The position numbers and the translations under genes are program-made. This document shows, piece by piece, positions 49,728 to 62,400 of a stretch of 64,000 nucleotides of DNA (its first letter is position 1; every line of letters begins with the position of its first letter). Origin of the DNA: Rhizopus arrhizus. Its lineage: Eukaryota > Mucoromycota > Mucoromycetes > Mucorales > Rhizopodaceae. The notes below the pieces were generated by a model. It was not told where the DNA came from. It did no database searches and saw only the letters and a program-made list of their open reading frames with translations. The stretch is from contig JAKZZE010000037.1 of assembly GCA_024220505.1 (NCBI GenBank), positions 1-64,000 of the forward strand. The letters run 5' to 3'.

Positions 49728-52700
49728 GTGAGGTCCAACACCTTTCTATAAGCCTTTGGAACGCGAATGGTCTTCGGACCACGACCGTTCATGAGGTCTT
49801 GTCTCATTGTCTCTCCTCTACTCTCCTTTTCATCACCGAGACTTGGCTTCTTTCCCCTTCTCTTCTTCCTACTGACTGGATGCAGTATCATGTGTATGGT
49901 GTTCCTGTACCTTCGGCCAACCGTGGTTCGATGGGTGTTACTGCCCTGGTCTCTCCTTCTTGTCCCTTTCCTATCTCTCAACTTCCTTCACCGAATCGGT
50001 ATACCCTTTCGTTGAAGGTCGGACCCTTTCGCATTCATTGTTTGTATGTTCCTCCTCCTCTTTCCAACTCTGAATTTGTAAATGTACTTTCCTCCATCCC
50101 CTCCTTACCCAATACTTTTATTTGTGGCGACTTTAATGCTCGTCTTGGTGACCTCACTGGTGATGCATTGGTCTCTCCTCGTGGTGCTGCTATGGCTCGC
50201 TGGCTTGCTGATCGCTCCTTGACCGTTCTGAACGGCCCACTGGCTCATGGTATTCCTACCTGGGTCGGGTTTCGTGATGATCGAGAGATGAGTAGCATCA
50301 TTGACATGTTTTAACAAACGCGTCATTGATGTCTCCTCGCCTTGACATCGCGTCTGACTTGTCTCTTGGTTCTGACCATCGTCTGCTGACCTTGTCTTTC
50401 TCATTTGCTCAGTCAAGTGCCTCTGAGTCTTCATCTGAAACTACTGATGCTACCATTCATCCTCGTCGATTATGGAACTTGTCTCGCCTTGGTGAACCTG
50501 ATCCATGTCAATTGTATCAAGACACCTTTCGTTCGTCCTCTGCTCCTTTGCTGTCTCAACTGAAGAGGTTGGTTCAACACCCTCCTTCTTCACGTCCACC
50601 TATTGACGACCTCAACGCGTCGCTCAACTCAATCATCTACCGCTCTCTTGACTCTTCTGTCGGTGATCGTCCTCCTCGTCCTTCACATTGGAAAAAGTAC
50701 TGGACACAACAACTACAAGATGCTGCTGACTTCCGCAACAGGTGCTACCGTAGATGGCGTCGTGCCTTTGGCATCGACAAAGTCTATTGGTGGCATCAAC
50801 ATCAACAAGCGAATACCTCTTTCCGTCAAGCTGTGGCCAATGCCAAACGTCTGTCCTGGCAAGCATTTTGCAAGTCTCTCGAATCTGACTTCACTAAAGC
50901 CGTTTCCAAAGTCAAGCAACTCAATCGACGACATCAGTCATCATCGTCGTTTTCCCATCCTGATGGTCCGTCTAAGGCAGTGGAGGTAATGGCTAGTCAC
51001 TTGGCTTCGGTCTTTGATGGCAGTCTTCTACCTTCCACTCGCCCACCACCTCCATCATCTTCATCCTCTCTTGGTCTGCCTCTTGGTCTCCATGGTTCGT
51101 CTCCCTCTGGTTCGTCTCCTTCTGGTTCGTTTCCCTCTGGTTCCGCTGGTTCTCCTGGTCCTTCAAATTCTCTCTTCGCTCCTTTAACTATTCACATGTA
51201 CATCGGTCAGCTCCCTACTCGTAAAGCTCCTGGTGCTGATCACATCAAGGCCGAGATGCTCAAGCCGATCAGTACTGACCTGTCATTCATTCTTTCCTGG
51301 TTCTTTACTCTATGCTATCAATGGTCCTATGTTCCTTCTCTGTGGCGACATGCTCAAGTTTATCCCATTTTCAAGAAAGGTGATTCATCACTTCCCTCAA
51401 ACTACCGTCCAATCTCACTCACATCTGTATTCCGCAAGCTACTTGAGCTGTCGCTGTCTCCATGGTTGTCCTCTGTCTCTCCTCCTCTTGACCTTGCTCA
51501 AGGTGGTTTCCGTCCTCGTCGATCTGCCCTGGATCAGGCTCTGTGCCTTCATGAACTAATACAGTCGTATTACCGTCGATCTCATCGGTTTCCTGTGGTG
51601 GCATTCCTGGATATCAAGTCGGCCTACGACACCGTCGACCGGCGTGTTATCTGGGATGCTCTCTCTCGTTCTGGTGCTGGTTCCTCTCCTTGTCTGCCTC
51701 TCTTGGTTCATCTTTTTGATGATGTCTCGGTGTCTGTCCTGGTGTCAAACCATTCTTCTGCTGCTTTCTCTCCTGTCACCGGTGTCTTGCAAGGTTCTGT
51801 TCTCAGTCCTCACTTGTACTCGGTGTACATCAACACTCTTCCTTCCCTCCTTCGTCAAGTCGCTGCTCCTGCCACTCATTTGGTTCCCTCCTCTGGTTCT
51901 GCTAATGCTGGTATGGTCCCAGTGAACTCTCTCCTCTTTGCTGACGATGTCGCAGTCATTGGCTCGGCAAAGTCAGTCAAAGAGATGCTCAAGCTATGTG
52001 AAGAACACTCCCTGTCTCTTGGATATCGCTGGAATCCTCTGAAGTGCGCGGTGCTCAACCACCCCACTTCCTCTTCATCGTCATCTGGTTCAACCCAACT
52101 AAAGCTCTATGGTACTTCTCTCCCCTTGGTCGACAAGTTCGTATACCTTGGTATGCCTTTCGTCAAGACTGGTCTCTCTGCTGCTTCGGTGCTTTCTCTT
52201 CGTTCTCCTGGTGTGCTTCAACTAATGGGTATTCTCAACAAGATTGGCGTGAATCGTCAAGGCTTTTCTCTGCTCCTGTGTGCTCGCATCTATGCCACAT
52301 TTGTCCGTCCAAAGTTCGAATATGGTCTTGCTATCTCAAAGTTTACTGCAACTCAAGTCAAAGAAATAGAACGTCTTCAAGACCGATGCCTTCGTATGAT
52401 GGTTGGTGGTCATGCTACCTCCTCTACGCTGGTCATCAAGCACATGACAACATTGCCATCTATGCACCACCGCATAGATGTGCTTACAACTCGTTTCTGC
52501 CTTCGTGCCCGCTCTCTTCCTGGTTCTTGCCTGCTGTCTCTCCTGTCGTCAACGCTGCCTGTCTCTCGAATCAAGATCCATCTTGACAAGAATCAGCTCT
52601 TCCTGGCTCTGCCCTCTCCTCCTCCGTCCTCCGATGCTCGGCTCAAGACCTTCTTTCGCCAGTATCGTGAGCGTCAAGTCACATCCATTGTCACCTCCAC

Positions 52701-53121
52701 TACCCAGGTTCTCTTACGCGCATGTCGCCCTGCTCTGGTGGTTGATCCCATCTTATACGTTCCTGCAACCCGTGCAGAACGCTCTCTCTTGGTTCGTTGG
52801 CGTCTTGGTTGGTTGCCAGGCAAGCCTGAAGACTGTCCTTGTGGCCGTGATCGTCGCTCTCGCCGTCACTTTTTCGAGTGCGATCTTATCCCGTCTTTCC
52901 TTTGGTCTGACCTTCCTCGCTGTCCTCCTGGGACTTATCCCATTGACTTTGCTCTTTCCTCGTTGCCTCTTGGTCGCTCAGCTCGCTGTCCTCCTTGGTG
53001 GTCATCTCTCTTGTTGATGCTCTGGCATATACAACGTCTGTGCCGTCCTGATAGCTTCTATGCTATTGACTCTTCTCCTGGTGCCTTATGGTATTCACGA
53101 TCATCTCGTAACTCTGACTGA
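49724..53121 (+). pseudogene. LINE ORF2, copy 2, frameshift in the endonuclease domain
   Basis: All endonuclease, RT and C-terminal motifs are present. A single T is missing from the T run in GACATGTTTT near 50308-50312, so the first frame ends at 50314 just before the SDHR motif; the rest (50326-53121) is open. The linker has an extra SPSG-type repeat compared with copies 3 and 4. Confidence 0.88.
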
Positions 53122-53388
53122 AAACCTTCTTTGTCTGTCTCCTACTGATCCCCCACGGAAGTAAAGCCATCAAAGTTCCTTGCCGTTGGGTTGTGACAGT
53201 AGGTCAGCTAAGTTGTGGAAGTAGGCAGTCAATCTCATCTTTTGCTTTGTCTTTTTTTTGGAGTTTTTCTGTTTCTCAGGCTCCTTTTTTTGTATCTTAT
53301 TCTCTTTTTTTTGTACTTGAAGATGCAATAATGACTTTTTAGTCGCCTGCAAAATATCTTCCTATTAAATAAAAACAAAATCTTTAAC

Positions 53389-53403
53389 CTGAGCTAAGCG
53401 ACC
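53389..53403 (-). repeat. Target duplication: tRNA-Ile nucleotides 1-15
   Basis: CTGAGCTAAGCGACC between LINE copies 2 and 3. Confidence 0.93.
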
Positions 53404-53592
53404 ACCTTTCTTTCGCTCTTCCGACCGTTACACAAGGTATAGTACGCGTAATCAAATTTGAACTCAAATATCTCTGCGAATACGATACATCCATCTACCG
53501 TTTTAACACCAAAATAATCGTCGTATTTTTCTCTACAAACTATATTTTTTTCAACTCGATTGCTGTATTTTTCACCATTTTCGACATTTCCC

Positions 53593-54597
53593 ATGTCTCA
53601 ACAATCTGGTTCCCCCATTTCGCTCATCTCGCAAGATGGAGTGGCAAATGTCAACATTACAGACCCTTCTGACATGCAACAAGCTTTGCAATATTTATTG
53701 CACAACTTCCAAACCCTCCAGCAACGTGTTTCAACACACGATGACTTATTTGCTGAACTGACTGCTTTACGCAGTGAAAATGCTACTTTGAAGGCGAAAA
53801 TCGCCTCACTCGAATCTCAACTTTCCGCTGGCGCTGACGTCAACCGTTCTTCTGCTTTTTCCTCTTTGGCTTCCGACCCGGTTACCATACGTGCACCCCA
53901 AGATGCACCCCAAACGAACAATGCAACCTATAGTTCTATTGCTGCCAAGGCTGCTGCTACTACTGCTACTACTACCCGTCGCCCACCTAGCAAGAAGCGA
54001 AAGCTTGCTGCTAGTCGTCCCTTCCAACCTGTGGATCCTTCTGCTCCTCGTGGTTTTGAATACCTGTACTTGCACCGTAACCGTAAGCTCACCCGTGCTG
54101 AAGTTAGACGCAACTTGCGTCTACTTGGTCTTGACCTCTCTCGTCTGCTTGATATCTGCTTCCCTGGACCCAAGGTCATTGGTCTATTGGTCCATGTTCT
54201 CTACAAAGAAGAGGTGATCTCTCTTTTATCCACAGCCAAGGTTCCGTTGGTTGACGGTTTTGATCCTCTGGATCCTGGCAACTTGGCGGATCCTGAGCTC
54301 CAGCATCTTTCATCGGCTGACAAAGCTAACGAATGTGCTGAGCTCCAGTTCACTCGCTGCTCCCGTGCACTCTCTCGTCTTGGTGCTGGTCGTGCTCACC
54401 TGGTGGGTCCCATAGGTAAGTACTTTTCTTCCAAGGGATGGATCGATGAGGACTCTTTGAGTCAGATTCTGTCTTCCCTCCCCTCTCCTCTTTCTGCTTC
54501 TCGTGGTCGTGACCCAGGCGCTGCTTTCCGTGGTGACACGGTCATGTCAGATGCTTTGGTCTCTGATTCCGCTAGTGCTGGATCACACTCATTATGA
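53593..54597 (+). CDS. LINE ORF1 protein, copy 3
   Basis: 334 residues. The coiled coil has the copy-2-like core (LQQRVSTHDDLFAELTALRSEN) but the N-terminal residues of copy 1 (MSQQSGSPISLISQDG), a mosaic. Basic PSKKRKLAAS motif and conserved core present. ATGA overlap with ORF2. Confidence 0.85.
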   Translation: MSQQSGSPISLISQDGVANVNITDPSDMQQALQYLLHNFQTLQQRVSTHDDLFAELTALRSENATLKAKIASLESQLSAGADVNRSSAFSSLASDPVTIRAPQDAPQTNNATYSSIAAKAAATTATTTRRPPSKKRKLAASRPFQPVDPSAPRGFEYLYLHRNRKLTRAEVRRNLRLLGLDLSRLLDICFPGPKVIGLLVHVLYKEEVISLLSTAKVPLVDGFDPLDPGNLADPELQHLSSADKANECAELQFTRCSRALSRLGAGRAHLVGPIGKYFSSKGWIDEDSLSQILSSLPSPLSASRGRDPGAAFRGDTVMSDALVSDSASAGSHSL

Positions 54598-57500
54598 GTG
54601 AGGTCCAACACCTTTCTATAAGCCTTTGGAACGCGAATGGTCTTCGGACCACGACCGTTCATGAGGTCTTGTCTCATTGTCTCTCCTCTACTCTCCTTTT
54701 TATCACCGAGACTTGGCTTCTTTCCCCTTCTCTTCTTCCTACTGACTGGATGCAGTATCATGTGTATGGTGTTCCTGTACCTTCGGCCAACCGTGGTTCG
54801 ATGGGTGTTACTGCTCTGGTCTCTCCTTCTTGTCCCTTTCCTGTCTCTCAACTTCCTTCACCGAATCGGTATACCCTTTCGTTGAAGGTCGGACCCTTTC
54901 GCCTTCATTGTTTGTATGTACCTCCTCCTCTTTCCAACTCTGAATTTGTAAATGTACTTTCCTCCATCCCCTCCTTACCCAATACTTTTATTTGTGGCGA
55001 CTTCAATGCTCGTCTTGGTGACCTCACTGGTGATGCATTGGTCTCTCCTCGTGGTGCTGCTATGGCTCGCTGGCTTGCTGATCGCTCCTTGACCGTTCTG
55101 AACGGCCCACTGGCTCATGGTATTCCTACCTGGGTCGGGTTTCGTGATGATCGAGAGATGAGTAGCATCATTGACATGTTTTTAACAAACGCGTCATTGA
55201 TGTCTCCTCGCCTTGACATCGCGTCTGACTTGTCTCTTGGTTCTGATCATCGTCTACTAACGCTGTCATTTTCTTTTGCTCAGTCAAGTGCCTCTGAGTC
55301 TATGTCTGATACCAATGATACCACACTACATCCTCGTCGACTATGGAACTTGTCTCGCCTTGGTGAACCTGATCCATGTCAGCTGTATCAAGATACTTTT
55401 CGTTCGTCCTCTGCTCCTTTGCTTTCTCAACTGAAAAGGTTGGTTCAACACCCTCCTTCTTCACCTCCGCCTATTGACGACCTCAACGCGTCGCTCAACG
55501 ATATCATCTACCGCTCCCTTGACTCTTCTGTCGGTGATCGTCCACCTCGTCCTTCACATTGGAAAAAGTACTGGACACAACAACTTCAAGATGCTGCTGA
55601 CTTCCGCAACAGGTGCTACCGTAGATGGCGTCGTGCCTTTCGCATCGACAAAGTCTATTGGTGGCATCAACATCAACAAGCGAATACCTCTTTCCGTCAA
55701 GCTGTGGCCAATGCCAAACGTCTGTCCTGGCAAGCATTTTGCAAGTCTCTCGAATCTGACTTCACTAAAGCCGTTTCCAAAGTCAAGCAACTCAATCGAC
55801 GACATCAGTCATCATCGTCGTTTTTCCATCCTGATGGTCCATCTAAGGCAGTGGAGGTAATGGCTAGTCACTTGGCTTCGGTCTTTGATGGCAGTCTTCT
55901 ACCTTCCACTCGCCCACCACCTCCATCATCTCCATCCTCTCTTGGTTTGCCTCTTGGTCTCCATGGTTCATCTCCTTCTGGTTCGTTTCCCTCTGGTTCC
56001 TCTGGTTCTCCTGGTCCTTCAAATTCTCTCTTCGCTCCTTTAACTATTCACATGTATATCGGTCAGCTCCCTACTCGTAAAGCTCCTGGTGCTGATCACA
56101 TCAAGGCCGAGATGCTCAAGCCGATCAGTACTGACCTCTCCCACTTGCTGTCTTGGCTCTTTTCCCTATGCTGTCAATGGTCTTACGTTCCTTCTCTCTG
56201 GCGGCATGCTCAAGTCTATCCGATCTTCAAGAAAGGTGATCCTTCGCTGCCGTCCAATTATCGACCCATCTCACTGACCTCGGTGTTCAGAAAGCTCCTT
56301 GAGCTTAGTCTTGTTCCATGGCTCGCCTCGGTGTCGCCTCGACTTGATCTGGCTCAAGGTGGCTTTCGTCCTCGTCGCTCAGCTCTTGATCAAGCCTTAT
56401 GTCTTCATGAGCTGATGCAGTCTTACTATCGTCGATCTCATCGTTTTCCTGTGGTTGCATTCCTGGATATCAAGTCGGCCTACGATACCGTCGACCGGCG
56501 TGTTATCTGGGATGCTCTCTCTCGCTCTGGTGCTGGTTCCTCTCCTTGTCTGCCTCTCTTGGTTCATCTTTTCGATGATGTCTCGGTGTCTGTCTTGGTG
56601 TCCAATCACTCGTCCGCTCCTTTTCTCCTGTCACCGGTGTCTTGCAAGGTTCTGTTCTCAGTCCTCACTTGTACTCGGTGTACATCAATACTCTTCCTGC
56701 TTTACTTCGTCAAGTCGCTGCTCCTGCCACCCATTTGGTTCCCTCCTCTGGTTCTGCTGATGCTGGTATGGTCCCAGTCAACTCTCTCCTCTTTGCTGAC
56801 GATGTCGCAGTCATTGGCTCGGCAAAGTCAGTCAAAGAGATGCTCAAGCTCTGTGAGGATCACTCACTGTCTCTTGGTTATCGATGGAATCCTCTAAAGT
56901 GTGCGGTGCTCAACCACCCCACTTCCTCTTCATCGTCATCTGGTTCAACCCAACTAAGTCTCTATGGTACTTCTCTGCCCTTGGTCGACAAGTTCGTATA
57001 CCTTGGTATGCCGTTTGTCAAGACTGGTCTCTCTGCTGCTTCGGTGCTTCCTCTTCGTTCTCCTGGTGTGCTTCAACTGATGGGTATTCTCAACAAGATT
57101 GGTGTAAACCGTCAAGGCTTTTCTCTTCTCTTGTGTGCTCGGATCTACGCTACTTTTGTCCGTCCAAAATTCGAATATGGCCTCGCCATTTCCAAGTTTT
57201 CTGCTGCTCAAGTTAAAGAAATTGACCGCTTACAAGACCGATGCCTTCGTATGATGGTAGGTGGTCATGCCACCTCCTCTACGTTGGTTATCAAACATAT
57301 GACAACCTTGCCATCTATGCACCACCGCATAGATGTGCTTACAACTCGCTACTGTCTTCGTGCTCGCTCTCTCCCTGGTTCTTGCCTGCTGTCTCTGCTA
57401 TCGTCAACGCTTCCAGTATCTCGCATCAAGGTCCATCTTGAAAAGAATCCGCTCTTCTTGGCTCTGCCTTCTCCTCTTCCGTCCTCCGATGCTCGGCTCA

Positions 57501-57976
57501 AGACCTTCTTTCGCCAGTATCGTGAGCGTCAAGTCACGTCTATTGTCACCTCCACTACCCAGGTTCTCCTACGCGCATGTCGCCCTGCTCTGGTGGTTGA
57601 TCCCGTTCTTTACGTTCCTGCAACCCGTGCAGAACGCTCTCTCTTGGTTCGTTGGCGTCTTGGCTGGCTGCCAGGTAAGCCTGAAGACTGTCCTTGTGGC
57701 CGTGATCGTCGTTCCCGTCGCCACTTTCTTGAGTGCGATTTGATCCCGTCTTTCCTTTGGTCTGACCTTCCTCGCTGTCCTCCTGGGTCTTATCCCATTG
57801 ACTTTGCTCTTTCCTCGTTGCCTCTTGGTCGCTCAGCTCGCTGTCCTCCTTGGTGGTCTTCTCTTCTGTTAATGCTCTGGCACATCCAACGCCTCTGCCG
57901 TCCTGATAGCTTCTATGCTATTGACTCTTCTCCTGGTGCCTTATGGTATTCTAGCTCTTCTCGTAACTCTGACTGA
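54594..57976 (+). pseudogene. LINE ORF2, copy 3, frameshift within RT
   Basis: Endonuclease and RT motifs as in copy 1. One T is missing in the run near 56618-56625 (between the FDDVSVSVLV segment and the GVLQGSV block), so the frame diverges to 56897; the correct frame resumes and runs to 57976 (FADD, CPCG...HFLEC, ending SSSRNSD). Confidence 0.88.
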
Positions 57977-58242
57977 AACCCTTCTTTGTCTGTCTCCTAC
58001 TGATCCCCCACGGAAGTAAAGCCATCAAAGTTCCTTACCGTTGGGCTGTGACAGTAGGTCAGTTAAGTTGTGGAAGTAGGCAGTCAATCTGATCTTTTTT
58101 CTTTATCATTTTTTTGGAGTTTTTCTGTTTCTCAGGCTCCTTTTTTGTACCTTATTCTTTTTTCATTGTACTTGAAGATGCAACAATGACTTTTTAGTCG
58201 CCTGCAAATATCTTCCTATTAAATAAAAACAAAATCTTTAAC

Positions 58243-58257
58243 CTGAGCTAAGCGACC
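58243..58257 (-). repeat. Target duplication: tRNA-Ile nucleotides 1-15
   Basis: CTGAGCTAAGCGACC between LINE copies 3 and 4. Confidence 0.93.
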
Positions 58258-58455
58258 ACCTTTCTTTCGCTCTTCCGACCGTTACACAAGGTAGACGACG
58301 CGTAATCAACTTTGAACCCGATTATCTCACCCAATACTATACATCCATCAACCGTTTTACTATCAAAAAATTCGCCTAATTTTTCTCTACAAGATATATT
58401 TTTTTCAAGTTCATAACTCCTTTTCTTGCAATTTTCGACATCTTCGACATTACCC

Positions 58456-59442
58456 ATGTCAACTAATCCCGGTCTTAACATTTCACCCATCTCAACAGAT
58501 GGCGTTGCAAATGTCGACATTTCCAATATTCCAAATATTCAAGAAACTTTACACTATTTGTTAAACACCGTTACTGCACTACAACAAGAAGTTTCGACAC
58601 ATGCTAGTGTCATTGCTGAACTTTCTGCTCTGCGCACTGAAAATGCGTCTTTAAAATCCAAAATTGCGACTTTAGAAGCGCAATTGGCTTCATCTTCTTC
58701 TCCTTCTGTCGCTTCTGCTGCTTCTGTCTCTGTTCCTGCTGCTAAACCAACTTCTTTGGCTGCACAAAATGTTTCGCCTGCTGTCCAAGCTACATACTCT
58801 GCTGTTGCTGCTCGTCCTGCTGTTCGTTCTCCATCTAAAAAGCGCAAATTGGCTGCTAGTCGCGCTTTCCAACCCATTGATCCCGATGCCCCACGCGGTT
58901 TTAAATACTTGTATCTCAATCGCAATCGTAAGTTAACTCGCTCTGAGATTCGAAGAAATCTTCGCTTGCTTGGTCTGGACTTGTCTCGTGTCCTCGATGT
59001 CTGTTTCCCTGGCCCCAAGGCTATTGGTCTTTTGGTCCATGTTCAGTATGTGCCAGAGGTGATCTCTCTGCTCGCTACTGCAAAGGTTCCGTTGGTTGAC
59101 GGTTTTGATCCCCTGGATCCCGTCAACTTGGCTGATCCTGAGCTTCAGCACCTCTCCCTATCTGCAAAGGCGGATAAGTGTGCTGAACTTCACTACTCCC
59201 GCTGTTGTCGTGCTCTTTCTCGTCTTGGTGCTGGTCGTCCCCATTTGGTCGCCCCAGTAGGTAAGTATTTCTCTTCCCATGGCTGGATCGATGACGACTC
59301 CTTGAGTCAGATTCTTTCTGAGCTTCCCCCTTCCTCTTTTGCTTCTCGTGGTAGAGATCCAGGCGCTGCTTTCCGTGGTGACACGGTCATGTCAGATGCT
59401 TTGGCCTCTGATTCCGCTAGTGCTGGATCACACTCATTATGA
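58456..59442 (+). CDS. LINE ORF1 protein, copy 4
   Basis: 328 residues, the most diverged ORF1. Coiled coil LHYLLNTVTALQQEV...LRTENASLKSKIATLEAQL, Ser/Ala-rich linker, PSKKRKLAAS, then GFKYLYLNRNRKLTRSEIRRNLRLLGLDL. It ends in the same Ser-rich tail and overlaps ORF2 by ATGA. Confidence 0.85.
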   Translation: MSTNPGLNISPISTDGVANVDISNIPNIQETLHYLLNTVTALQQEVSTHASVIAELSALRTENASLKSKIATLEAQLASSSSPSVASAASVSVPAAKPTSLAAQNVSPAVQATYSAVAARPAVRSPSKKRKLAASRAFQPIDPDAPRGFKYLYLNRNRKLTRSEIRRNLRLLGLDLSRVLDVCFPGPKAIGLLVHVQYVPEVISLLATAKVPLVDGFDPLDPVNLADPELQHLSLSAKADKCAELHYSRCCRALSRLGAGRPHLVAPVGKYFSSHGWIDDDSLSQILSELPPSSFASRGRDPGAAFRGDTVMSDALASDSASAGSHSL

Positions 59443-62400
59443 GTGAGGTCCAACACCTTTGTATAAGCCTTTGGAACGCGAATGGTCTTCGGACCACGAC
59501 CGTTCATGAAGTCCTGTCTCATTGCTTATCCTCCACACTCCTTTTTATTACCGAGACTTGGCTTCTTTCCCCTTCTCTCCTTCCCACTGACTGGATGCAG
59601 TATCATGTGTATGGTGTTCCTGTACCTTCGGCCAACCGTGGTTCGATGGGTGTTACTGCTCTGGTCTCTCCTTCTTGTCCCTTTCCTGTCTCTCAACTTC
59701 CTTCACCGAATCGGTATACCCTTTCGTTGAAGGTCGGACCCTTTCGCATTCATTGTTTGTATGTTCCTCCTCCTCTTTCCAACTCTGAATTTGTAAATGT
59801 ACTTTCCTCCATCCCCTCCTTACCCAATACTTTTATTTGTGGCGACTTTAATGCTCGTCTTGGTGACCTCACTGGTGATGCATTGGTCTCTCCTCGTGGT
59901 GCTGCTATGGCTCGCTGGCTTGCTGATCGCTCCTTGACCGTTCTGAACGGCCCACTGGCTCATGGTATTCCTACCTGGGTCGGGTTTCGTGATGATCGAG
60001 AGATGAGTAGCATCATTGACATGTTTTTAACAAACGCGTCATTGATGTCTCCTCGCCTTGACATCGCGTCTGACTTGTCTCTTGGTTCTGATCATCGTCT
60101 ACTCACGCTGTCTTTTTCATTTACTCAGTCAAGTGCCTCTGAGTCATTGTCTGATATACCTGATACCACTCTACATCCTCGTCGATTATGGAACTTGTCT
60201 CGCCTTGGTGAACCTGATCCATGTCAGCTGTATCAAGATACATTTCGTACGTCCTCTGCTCCTTTGCTTTCTCAACTGAAAAGGTTGGTTCAACACCCTC
60301 CTTCTTCACGTCCACCTATTGACGACCTCAACGCGTCGCTCAACAACATAATCTACAGCTCTCTTGACTCTTCTGTCGGTGATCGTCCTCCTCGTCCTTC
60401 GCATTGGAAAAAGTACTGGACACAACAACTTCAAGATGCTGCTGATTTCCGCAACCGGTGCTACCGTAGATGGCGTCGTGCCTTTGGCATCGACAAAGTC
60501 TATTGGTGGCATCAACATCAACACGCAAATGTTTCTTTCCGTCAAGCTGTGGCCAATGCCAAGCGTCTGTCCTGGCAAGCATTTTGCAAGTCTCTCGAAT
60601 CTGACTTCACTAAAGCCGTTTCCAAAGTCAAGCAACTCAATCGACGACATCAGTCATCATCGTCGTTTTCCCATCCTGATGGTCCATCTAAGGCAGTGGA
60701 GGTAATGGCTAGTCACTTGGCTTCGGTCTTTGATGGCAGTCTTCTACCTTCCACTCGCCCACCACCTCCGTCATCTCCATCCTCTCTTGGTTTGCCTCTT
60801 GGTCTCCATGGTTCGTCTCCCTCTGGTTCGTTTCCCTCTGGTTCCGCTGGTTCTCCTGGTCCTTCAAATTCTCTCTTCGCTCCTTTAACTATTCACATGT
60901 ACATCGGTCAGCTCCCTACTCGTAAAGCTCCTGGTGCTGATCACATCAAGGCCGAGATGCTCAAGCCGATCAGTACTGACCTGTCATTCATTCTTTCCTG
61001 GTTCTTTACTCTATGCTATCAATGGTCCTATGTTCCTTCTCTGTGGCGACATGCTCAAGTTTATCCCATTTTCAAGAAAGGTGATTCATCACTTCCCTCA
61101 AACTACCGTCCAATCTCACTCACATCTGTATTCCGCAAGCTACTTGAGCTGTCGCTGTCTCCATGGTTGTCCTCTGCATCTCCTCCTCTTGACCTTGCTC
61201 AAGGTGGTTTCCGTCCTCGTCGATCTGCCCTGGATCAGGCTCTGTGTCTACATGAACTGATACAATCATATTACCGTCGTTCTCATCGGTTTCCTGTGGT
61301 GGCATTCCTGGATATCAAGTCGGCCTACGATACCGTCGACCGGCGTGTTATCTGGGATGCTCTCTCTCGTTCTGGTGCTGGTTCATCTCCTTGTCTGCCT
61401 CTCTTGGTCCATCTTTTTGATGATGTCTCGGTGTCTGTCCTGGTGTCAAACCATTCTTCTGCTGCTTTCTCTCCTGTCACCGGTGTCTTGCAAGGTTCTG
61501 TTCTCAGTCCTCACTTGTACTCGGTGTACATCAACACATTACCTGCTCTCCTCCGTCAAGTCGCTGCTCCTGCTACCCATTTGGTTCCCTCCTCTGGTTC
61601 TGCTGATGCTGGTATGGTCCCAGTGAACTCTCTCCTCTTTGCTGACGATGTCGCAGTCATTGGCTCGGCAAAGTCAGTCAAAGAGATGCTCAAGCTTTGC
61701 GAACAACATTCACTGTCTCTGGGTTATCGATGGAACCCAACAAAATGTGCGGTGCTCAACCATCCACCATTGTCATCTTCTTCGTCTTCCTCTGATCGCC
61801 TCCAGTTGTACGGTACTCCTCTGCCTTTGGTGGATGAGTTCGTATACCTTGGAGTGCCCTTCGTCAAGTCTGGTCTCTCTGCTCCTTCCTTGGTTTCTCT
61901 TCGGTCTCCTGGTGTACTCAAGGTTATGGCTATTTTAAACAAGATTGGTGTCAACCGTCAAGGTTTCTCTCTTCTGCTCTGCTCACGCATCTATGCTACC
62001 TTTGTTCGCCCGAAGTTTGAGTATGGCCTAGCCATATCTCGGCTGACGGCAACCGACCTCAAATCTATAGAAAATCTGCAAGATCGCTGTCTTCGTCTCT
62101 TGGTTGGTGGTCATCGTACCTCTTCTACAACAATCATCAAGCATATTACCACGCTGCCATCTATGCGTCATCGTGTAGATGTGCTTACAACTCGCTACTG
62201 TCTTCGTGCTCGCTCTCTCCCTGCTTCTTGCTTGCTGTCTCTGCTGTCAACAACGCTACCTGTCTCTCGTATCAAGGTTCATCTTGAAAAGAATCCGCTC
62301 TTCTTGGCTCTGCCTTCTCCTCTTCCGTCCTCCGATGCTCGGCTCAAGACCTTCTTTCGCCAGTATCGTGAGCGTCAAGTCACGTCTATTGTCACCTCCA

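Larger units (their letters stand above)
48555..53388 (+). mobile_element. tRNA-Ile-targeted LINE, copy 2
   Basis: About 4.83 kb, full length, with the same 5' and 3' ends as copy 1. Its 5' UTR resembles that of copy 4 (GTAGACGACGCG) rather than copies 1 and 3. Confidence 0.92.
53404..58242 (+). mobile_element. tRNA-Ile-targeted LINE, copy 3
   Basis: About 4.84 kb, full length. The 5' UTR is of the copy-1 type (TATAGTACGCG). The 3' 800 bp are almost identical to copy 4. Confidence 0.92.
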
